Assembly: GCA_963715625.1 (NCBI GenBank)
Contig: OY970260.1
Coordinates: 2,930,874-2,994,873 of the forward strand
Length of the DNA stretch: 64,000 nt
Direction: 5' to 3'
Origin: VRUE01 sp963715625
GTDB taxonomy: Bacteria; Actinomycetota; Thermoleophilia; Solirubrobacterales; 70-9
Of the stretch, positions 58,784-64,000 are shown piece after piece (position 1 is the stretch's first letter; the number at the start of each line of letters is the position of its first letter). A model generated the notes under the pieces. It searched no databases. It saw only the letters and a list, made by a program, of their open reading frames with translations, and was not told where the DNA came from. The position numbers and the translations under genes were made by a program.

Positions 58784-60025
58784 CTACGCCGGGCGGGCCA
58801 AGCGGGTCGGTTCGCCGGCCTCCCCGACCGAGGCGATGAACCCGCGGATCAGGTCGTGGGTTCGCTCGGGCAGCTCGATCTGGGGGACGTGGCCGCACTC
58901 GGGCAGCACGATCTGTCGCGTGCCGGGCAGCGCCGCCGCCACGTGGCGGGAGAACCCGACGGGCACCAGCCGGTCCTCGGCTCCCCAGACGAACTGGGCC
59001 GGCGGCCGCAGCAGCTCGAGCCGGTCCCAGAAGCCGCTCGGGCCGTGCGGAGCCTCGAGGTAGATCTGGCGGGCGGCGGCGTAGAAGGCGACGCGGGCGG
59101 CCGCGGAACGGTGGGTGCGCAGGAACTCGTCGGCGGCGATGTCGGCGAGGGCGGGGTCGATGCGGTCGGGGCGGGCGATCATCCGCCAGAAGCCGTCGCT
59201 GACCAGACCGTGGCGCATGACCGAGGGCAGGGCGCCGAGCTCGGGGCGCAGCAACCGGACCAGCGGCGCCAGCCCCCGGCCGCGCCGGAACGCCATCGAG
59301 GGAGCCAGCAGGGTGAGGCTCCGCACCCGGCTCGGCGCGCGCAGCCCGACCTCAAGCGAGATCCGCCCGCCCAGCGAGTTGCCGACCAGGTCGGCGCAGT
59401 CGATCGCGAGCGCGTCCATCAGGCGCAGCACGTGGCGGGCGAAGAAGTCGGGGGCGTAGGAGGCGAGCGGCTTGGAGGAGGCGCCGAAGCCGGGCAGGTC
59501 GATCGCGTGCACGGTGTGGTCCGGAGAGAGCGCCGCCACCGTTTCGAAGAACGAGCTCTTGGTGCCGCCCAGGCCGTGGATGAGGATCGCCCGCTTCGGA
59601 CCGTGCCCCGCGGTCAGGCAGGAGATCTGTGCGCCGCGCACCCGCACGTCGTGCAGCCGCAGCAGCGGCGGGCGGCCATCGGGCAGCCTGAACATCCCCT
59701 CGAAGCCGACCGCAAGATCGAGGTCGCCACGGGCCCAGAGCCGGCGCCGGCGGAAGGCCTCCAGGCCGGAGATCGTGCCCTCGCGCAGGGCCAGCCAGGT
59801 GCCGGCGTCCGTGCCGATCGTCACGTCCGGCCGGCCGCGCGGCGAAGTGCGGACCTTGCAGCGGTGGCCCATCAGCTCGACCCCCCAGGTGCGCCCGACG
59901 TCGGAGAGGCGAATCTGGACCGTCGCCCGGCGACCGTCCTCGCCCCCCAGGTAGCGCTCCGGCAGGGAGCCGAACGCCTCCTCGACCCGCCCCAACGGCC
60001 CGCTGTAGCCAAACGCACCTCCCAT
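58784..60025 (-). CDS. SCP2 sterol-carrier domain fused to alpha/beta hydrolase
   Basis: 413 residues. Residues 25-125 look like an SCP2 lipid-binding domain (VQIRLSDVGRTWGVELMGHR, PDVTIGTDAGTWLALREG, ARGDLDLAVGFEGMFR). Residues 140-405 are a hydrolase: AILIHGLGGTKSSFFETVAA, DLPGFGASSKP, elbow VGNSLGGRISLEVGL, acid WGAEDRLVP, His PECGHVPQIELP. The fusion suggests delivery of a bound lipid to the active site. First gene of an operon with an acyltransferase and a START-like protein, so a lipid remodelling role is plausible. Confidence 0.82.
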   Translation of the reverse strand: MGGAFGYSGPLGRVEEAFGSLPERYLGGEDGRRATVQIRLSDVGRTWGVELMGHRCKVRTSPRGRPDVTIGTDAGTWLALREGTISGLEAFRRRRLWARGDLDLAVGFEGMFRLPDGRPPLLRLHDVRVRGAQISCLTAGHGPKRAILIHGLGGTKSSFFETVAALSPDHTVHAIDLPGFGASSKPLASYAPDFFARHVLRLMDALAIDCADLVGNSLGGRISLEVGLRAPSRVRSLTLLAPSMAFRRGRGLAPLVRLLRPELGALPSVMRHGLVSDGFWRMIARPDRIDPALADIAADEFLRTHRSAAARVAFYAAARQIYLEAPHGPSGFWDRLELLRPPAQFVWGAEDRLVPVGFSRHVAAALPGTRQIVLPECGHVPQIELPERTHDLIRGFIASVGEAGEPTRLARPA

Positions 60026-60170
60026 TGCCCAGACAACATTAAAGGGCCGTCAGCGTGTCGAGCTTTGGAGACCCTACTTCGCCCCTGCCCTGGCAGAGTG
60101 CTTCGACTTGGTGGAGCCCCGAAGCCGGCGGCGCGAGTGCCGGGTCCGCTGCGACTGCTTGACTGGCGGC

Positions 60171-60602
60171 GTGAACGAACCGTCGGCGCAGCAGCCAGAG
60201 CTGGGATCTCCACTACCGAACGCCTCTCGTGCGGTGATCGATGCCGACAAGCTGGTGGCGTACGCACTCGATCCCGAGAACCCCGTGGGGAAGCACAAGG
60301 CGGCCGTCTTCGGGCGGGCCCTCGGTATCGAGCGCGACGACTGGAGCTACCTGCACGACGCGATCATGGAGGGGCTTCCGCACTGCCCGGTCAGCGACCA
60401 ACGCGCCCCCATGCGTGAGGACGAGCGCTTCACCTGGGAGGTTCTCGTGCCGATACAAGGCCTCGGTCAGCAACGCAATCGGACCCTCCTGGTCATCACC
60501 GGCTGGGAGATGGTCGAAGGGGTCCCGCGGCTCGTCACGACGCGGGTTGCCCCGAAGAGTCGCCAACACGCCGAGGGAGGGGCGTACAATCCATCTCGAT
60601 GA
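60171..60602 (+). CDS. DUF6883-like protein, possible toxin partner
   Basis: 143 residues from the GTG at 60171; a TTG at 60108 and GTG at 60111 are in frame. VIDADKLVAYALDPENPVGK, KAAVFGRALGIERDDWSYLH and RFTWEVLVPIQGLGQQRNRT resemble the DUF6883 domain (KL..Y.L....P.G..KA..F), often found at the end of polymorphic toxins or in two-gene modules. The stop overlaps the DUF4926-like gene (ATGA). Toxin role is inference from this pairing. Confidence 0.6.
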   Translation: MNEPSAQQPELGSPLPNASRAVIDADKLVAYALDPENPVGKHKAAVFGRALGIERDDWSYLHDAIMEGLPHCPVSDQRAPMREDERFTWEVLVPIQGLGQQRNRTLLVITGWEMVEGVPRLVTTRVAPKSRQHAEGGAYNPSR

Positions 60603-60814
60603 GCCGCAAAGCACACGAATCCGACATCGTCAAGCTGCGTGAGAGCGTTGACGGCTGGCCTGCGGGCACGATTGGTGCTGTCGTCTCGGAGTACCCGCAT
60701 TCCGCCCTTGTGGAGATTGCGACTGATGACCCCGAGCGGGGGATGCTCGAGGACCTGATCAGCGCGCCGTACGAGCAGCTTCAGGTCGTCGAGAGTCGAG
60801 TCCCAACTCGCTGA
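60599..60814 (+). CDS. DUF4926-like small protein, possible immunity/antitoxin
   Basis: 71 residues: MSRKAHESDIVKLRESVDGW, PAGTIGAVVSEYPHSALVEI, then LISAPYEQLQVV. The D-x-V-x-L...G..GtVV..Y....a.VE...xxG layout matches DUF4926, a small SH3-like barrel. Translation is coupled to the gene before it. Its co-occurrence with DUF6883 supports a two-component module. Confidence 0.65.
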   Translation: MSRKAHESDIVKLRESVDGWPAGTIGAVVSEYPHSALVEIATDDPERGMLEDLISAPYEQLQVVESRVPTR

Positions 60815-60909
60815 CGCGCTCAAAACGCCAACGAAGTGCCTTGGCAAACTCAAGGTCGAGTTCACGCCAGCGCTTGTGGACGCAGGCTCCAGCCGTAACG
60901 CTCAACTGC

Positions 60910-61329
60910 TCAGCTTGCCGGAGCGAAGTCGCGACGAAACCCGCCCTCCGCGTCGATCACCTGACCGGTCATCCAGGCGCTGTCGGGGGAGACCATCCAG
61001 GCGATGATCGGAGCTATGTCCTCCGAACGCCCCCACCGGCCGGCCGGGAAGGCGGGGCGCAAGCTCTCGCGCAGCGCATCCGATGGCCAGCCGGTATCGA
61101 CTGGCCCGGGGTTGATCGCGTTGACGGTGATCCCGCGATCGGCGAGTTCGTCGGCGAGCGTGCGGGTGGTCTGGTGCACGGCACCCTTGCTGAGCACGTA
61201 GGGCAGCTCGCCCGGCATCGGGCCGAGGTGCTGGCCCGAGGTGAACAGCACGATCCGCCCATCGGGGCGACTGTCGTCATGGCTCTCGGAAAACGCCTGC
61301 GCCAGGAGGATCGTGGCACGCGCATTCAC
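60910..61329 (-). pseudogene. Short-chain dehydrogenase, N-terminus missing
   Basis: The C-terminal two-thirds of an SDR: VNARATILLAQAFSESHDDS, GRIVLFTSGQHLGPMPGELP, YVLSKGAVHQTTRTLADELA (Y-x3-K catalytic pair), RGITVNAINPGPVDTGWPSD and MTGQVIDAEGGFRRDFAPA. The NAD-binding TGxxxGIG region, which should lie upstream, is absent. At about 61330-61341 the sequence turns into a truncated GNAT gene on the other strand. A GTG at 61329 could start a fragment. Confidence 0.8.
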
Positions 61330-61341
61330 AGCCCACGCCCT

Positions 61342-61752
61342 GTGTCGGAGCGGGAGACCAGCTGGCGATCGCACCTGAGCGCGGGTGACGGTCTCTGGCT
61401 GACCCTGGTGGCCGAGTGTGACGGCGGCCTCACGGGCTTCTGCTCCGTCGCGACACCCAGCCGTGACGAGGACGCCACCGAGCACACGGCGGAGATCGGC
61501 GCGCTCTACGTCGATCCGAGTTACTGGCGCCGCGGGGCCGGCGAGGCGATGCTGAAAACTGCGCTCGAAGAGCTGAGCAGGCGCTGCTATCGCGACGTGA
61601 TCCTCTGGGTGTTGCCCGAGAACCGCGCCGCGCTCGCCTTCTACGACCGGTTCGGCTTCGAGGTCGAGGAGGGCGTCGAGAAGCGGGAGGAGCGCAGCGG
61701 GCGACCGGTCATCCGGCTGCGCGCCAGTCTGCCGCCAGCATCGAGTAGCTGA
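61342..61752 (+). pseudogene. GNAT acetyltransferase, N-terminus missing
   Basis: From the GTG at 61342: VSERETSWRSHLSAGDGLWL, then AECDGGLTGFCSVATPSRDE and ALYVDPSYWRRGAGEAMLKT (acetyl-CoA loop, R-R-G-A-G) and NRAALAFYDRFGFEVEEGVE. The first 45 or so residues of a typical GNAT of this type are missing, replaced by the SDR fragment on the other strand. The 3' end overlaps the next GNAT gene by 44 bp. Confidence 0.75.
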
Positions 61753-62257
61753 CGCAGTCGAGATAGCGACCGCCGATCAGTTGGAACTGCCGCAGCGTCC
61801 CCTCCTGGTGAAAGCCGAGGCGCTCGGGTATCGCCCGGCTGCGACGATTCCCGGTGGCGACGATGATCTCCACCCGATTGAGCCGCCAGACCGTCAGCGC
61901 ATGATCGACGAGCAGCCGCACCGCGGCGGTCATCGTCCCCCTGCCCTGCTGTCCCTCATCCAGCCAGTAACCGACTCGCGTCGAGCGATTGCCCCAATCG
62001 ACGCTGACGTAGCCGATCACGCCGGCGATGCCCTTCTCGGTGACTATGGCGGCCTGAAAGCCTTCGTTTTCCCTCGCCTGCGAACGGGTTCCGCGAATGA
62101 AGTCGAGCGTGTCCTCGAAGGTCTGGCCCGCTGCCCATGGCAGCCAGGGTGCGAGGAGGACCCGGTTCGCCTCGATCAACTCGTGGAGCCCCCTGGCGTC
62201 CGCCTCCTCGAGCAGGCGCAGGTAGGAGTCGTCGGCGATCTGCAACTGGCCCCCCAT
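61709..62257 (-). CDS. RimJ/RimL-type GNAT acetyltransferase
   Basis: 182 residues, intact: SYLRLLEEADARGLHELIEA, VLLAPWLPWAAGQTFEDTLD, GVIGYVSVDWGNRSTRVGYW, QQGRGTMTAAVRLLVDHALT (acetyl-CoA loop) and RLNRVEIIVATGNRRSRAIP. It resembles ribosomal-protein-serine or alanine N-acetyltransferases (RimL). ATG at 62257. Convergent with the truncated GNAT at 61342. Confidence 0.85.
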   Translation of the reverse strand: MGGQLQIADDSYLRLLEEADARGLHELIEANRVLLAPWLPWAAGQTFEDTLDFIRGTRSQARENEGFQAAIVTEKGIAGVIGYVSVDWGNRSTRVGYWLDEGQQGRGTMTAAVRLLVDHALTVWRLNRVEIIVATGNRRSRAIPERLGFHQEGTLRQFQLIGGRYLDCVSYSMLAADWRAAG

Positions 62258-62460
62258 CGGTGGCTGAACCGTACCCTTCGCAACCGTGGCTGAACTGGTG
62301 CTAGTGGTCCACTACTGCGACGGGAACAGGAGGGCGCGCTTCATCGGCTCACCGTATCCGCTGCCGCTGCGGTCACCTCGTCCGTTCGCACGAGCCGCTG
62401 AGGGATGATCTGCGAATCGACTCGCTCCACCCGCCCGAGCCGTCTGTTCCCGACGAGCCG

Positions 62461-62943
62461 ATTCGGCTCTCTCCATACGATCCATCCTGGCCCGCCCGGT
62501 TCGAGCGGGAGCGGGCGGCACTGGACGGCGCGATCGGCGAGTGGGCCCTCGGCGGCATACACCACGTCGGCAGCACCGCCGTGCCGGGTCTGGAAGCCAA
62601 GCCGATCATCGACATCCTCGCCGGCGTCCGCGACCTCGACGGGTCGCGGGCCTGCTTCGAGCCGCTCGCACAGCTCGGCTACGTGTACGCGCCGTACCTC
62701 GCCGAGGAGATGCACTGGTTCTGCAAGCCCCATCCGAGCCGCCGCACCCACCATCTGCACCTCGCCCCGGTCGGCTCCAAGCGCTACGCCGACGAGCTGG
62801 CGTTCCGCGACCGGCTGCGAGAGGACCCGCAGATCGCCGCGGAGTACCTCGCCCTGAAGCGCGACCTCGCGCACCGCTTCACGCACGACCGCGAGGCCTA
62901 CACGGACGCCAAGTCGGCGTTTGTCGGCCGCGTTCTGGTGTAA
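62461..62943 (+). CDS. GrpB/UPF0157 family nucleotidyltransferase-like protein, start unresolved
   Basis: Family sequence starts near 62461: IRLSPYDPSWPARFERERAA, HHVGSTAVPGLEAKPIIDIL, HHLHLAPVGSKRYADELAFR, ending at 62943. GrpB proteins have a nucleotidyltransferase-type core (HVGST, PIIDI). No ATG, GTG or TTG is in frame between the upstream TAG near 62302 and 62581. The GTG at 62581 would cut off HVGST. Either a rare start (ATT at 62461), loss of the start, or a sequence error. The end is secure. Confidence 0.7.
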   Translation: MRLSPYDPSWPARFERERAALDGAIGEWALGGIHHVGSTAVPGLEAKPIIDILAGVRDLDGSRACFEPLAQLGYVYAPYLAEEMHWFCKPHPSRRTHHLHLAPVGSKRYADELAFRDRLREDPQIAAEYLALKRDLAHRFTHDREAYTDAKSAFVGRVLV

Positions 62944-62967
62944 GGCGTCGGATTCCCGCCGTCGCAG

Positions 62968-63367
62968 CTACTGCCCGGAACGCGAAGCCGCCGCGTCCGT
63001 GCCGGGATCGGAGGCGACCCTCCCGTAGGGATCCGAGAGCCGGACCACGTCGTCGAGCTCCGGCGTCGAGACCTCGACCACGATCGAGTCCTCGATCGCC
63101 TCGATCGTGTGCAGCGCGCCCGGCTCGTTGCGCCAGGCGGTACCGCTGTCGAGCTCGGCGACGTCGAGTCGGTCTGGGTCGTCCCCCGTGCTCAGCAGCA
63201 AGCGACCGGAGAGCAGATAGGACGACTCGTCCTTCGCCTCGTGGTACTGGACCGAGAGTCGGTGCCCGGCGTTGACGTAAAGCAGCTTCCCCGCGTAGCG
63301 ATCGGTGTGGGCAAACCAGAATCTCATGGCCCCAGGGCTTCTCGATTCGTCTCGGGAGCGGCGGCAC
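62968..63367 (-). pseudogene. Cupin (mannose-6-phosphate isomerase-like) with one frameshift
   Basis: The GTG at 63367 gives VPPLPRRIEKPWGHEI, the opening of ManC/ManA-type cupins. The rest, WFAHTDRYAGKLLYVNAGHR then LSVQYHEAKDESSYLLSGRL and GTAWRNEPGALHTIEAIEDS, is in the next frame. At 63316-63322 the minus strand reads ATT C TGG; the C is extra. An ATG just past the break could start a shortened protein lacking the KPWG strand. Metal-binding His/Glu residues are intact. Confidence 0.72.
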
Positions 63368-63421
63368 CGTCGCCGCATTATTGCGGCTCCTCAAGCCGAA
63401 AGACGCGAGCGGCGGATCATG

Positions 63422-63437
63422 GGACGGTATTCGAACC
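63422..63437. repeat. Near copy of the 16-bp repeat
   Basis: GGACGGTATTCGAACC differs by one base from 37858-37873 and 38628-38643. It lies 48 bp before the 63486 gene, much as copy 1 precedes the 37948 gene. Confidence 0.5.
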
Positions 63438-63485
63438 CCGAGGTCCAGATGCGACTCGATCGGCTTGATTTCGACCAGTCGGAAG

Positions 63486-63869
63486 ATGGTCGATAGCATC
63501 CGCCTCCCCTTGGCCAACGAAGCTCGCAGACAGGTTCGGGAGCTTGAAGATGCGGTCGACGACGCACGCGTTCCAATGGAGGCGGTCTGTGGGGATTTCA
63601 TTGAGGCTACGGGGGCCGCTCTCGCTGAGTTCTGGCCCGGCTACGTGCACGAGTGCCTTGCTGAGAACGTGCCTCTTCTGGCGTCAATGTCCGACAATGC
63701 GATTGCTGCACTGAAGCGCAGGGTGGATGGGATCGTTGCGGACCCCCGGCCGGTATGCCACCGCGAGATCGTTGATTGGAAGCCCGAGAGATGGCCTCAT
63801 CTCGTTCCGACGGAGGACCTAGTCGAACGGGTACGAGGCTCGAAGACCTTAGAGCAATGCATTGGCTAG
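63486..63869 (+). CDS. Hypothetical protein, unknown
   Basis: 127 residues from the ATG at 63486. Not recognised. Mainly helical: LANEARRQVRELEDAVDDAR at the start, then GAALAEFWPGYVHECLAENV and SDNAIAALKRRVDGIVADPR, ending TEDLVERVRGSKTLEQCIG. No membrane segment or signal peptide. Base composition here is visibly less GC-biased than in the core genes, consistent with an accessory gene. The remaining sequence to 64000 shows no gene. Confidence 0.5.
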   Translation: MVDSIRLPLANEARRQVRELEDAVDDARVPMEAVCGDFIEATGAALAEFWPGYVHECLAENVPLLASMSDNAIAALKRRVDGIVADPRPVCHREIVDWKPERWPHLVPTEDLVERVRGSKTLEQCIG

Positions 63870-64000
63870 CGCGAGAAGTCACATGCTCCAGCCGAGATTA
63901 AGCAGCTACCCGTAATTGGTGCAACTCAAGCATCGCCAAGGAACGAGTGCCTAGAAACCGCAACTTGCAAAGCCCTTCGACCCCGCTCTACTTTTCAGTT

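Overview
The window is very GC-rich (roughly 70 percent by eye) with uniformly GC-ending codons. It carries actinobacterial gene neighbourhoods: hrcA-dnaJ-prmA, comEA-comEC-holA next to rpsT, HadA/HadB-like dehydratases, and an actinobacterial-type group 3b hydrogenase. I infer a chromosomal segment of a deep-branching actinobacterium of the Thermoleophilia/Solirubrobacterales kind. The lineage is inference and should be checked by placing LeuS, LepA or HypF in a tree.

Layout. 0-19 kb, mostly minus strand, is housekeeping: murI (partial), prmA, a zinc-finger-less dnaJ, hrcA, two MaoC dehydratases, lepA, murJ, rpsT (plus strand), holA, comEC (frameshifted), comEA, leuS and a SpoIIM-like protein. 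19-33 kb is mixed: tRNA-Ala(GGC) beside an endonuclease remnant and an orphan Phd-type antitoxin, tRNA-Arg(TCT), tRNA-Pro(TGG), alpha/beta hydrolases, a large GT-C-like membrane protein, msrA, an MFS exporter, a phosphoesterase, a frameshifted haloalkane-dehalogenase-like gene, and RDD and Nudix proteins. 33-39.3 kb is an accessory island: a RHH/VapC pair with a palindromic operator, a pseudo-receiver/flavoprotein fusion, a HigA-like regulator with a decayed toxin, an ORF6N pseudogene, HicAB, a three-TM protein plus tiny proline-rich peptide bracketed by direct repeats, and a RelE-type pair.

39.4-51.7 kb is one polycistronic plus-strand block for a bidirectional NADP-linked group 3b [NiFe] hydrogenase. 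It encodes the electron-transfer subunits HydB and HydG with a cyclic-nucleotide-binding protein between them, the small subunit HydD, the large subunit HydA, a maturation protease, HypC, D, E, A, B and F, and a NiCoT nickel permease. Nickel import, active-site ligand synthesis, nickel insertion, C-terminal processing and catalysis are thus all encoded together. 51.9-57.4 kb holds a small helical protein, a hydrolase, a TreT-like trehalose synthase and pyruvate phosphate dikinase. 57.4-60 kb is a three-gene lipid-type operon (SCP2-hydrolase fusion, acyltransferase, SRPBCC). 60-64 kb is accessory again: a DUF6883/DUF4926 pair, truncated SDR and GNAT genes abutting head to head, a second GNAT, a GrpB-like gene without a visible start, a frameshifted cupin and an unknown gene.

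The most unusual feature is a set of short palindromic DNA families scattered between and inside genes. At least six recur here. One copy sits out of frame inside a membrane-protein gene; removing exactly 80 bp between its 9-bp direct repeats restores the reading frame, so it looks like a real mobile insertion. Others lie in frame inside prmA and comEC and over the 3' end of hypA. Separately, five genes (comEC, the dehalogenase, vapC, hypC, a cupin) each carry one apparent extra base, either true decay or a systematic property of this sequence.
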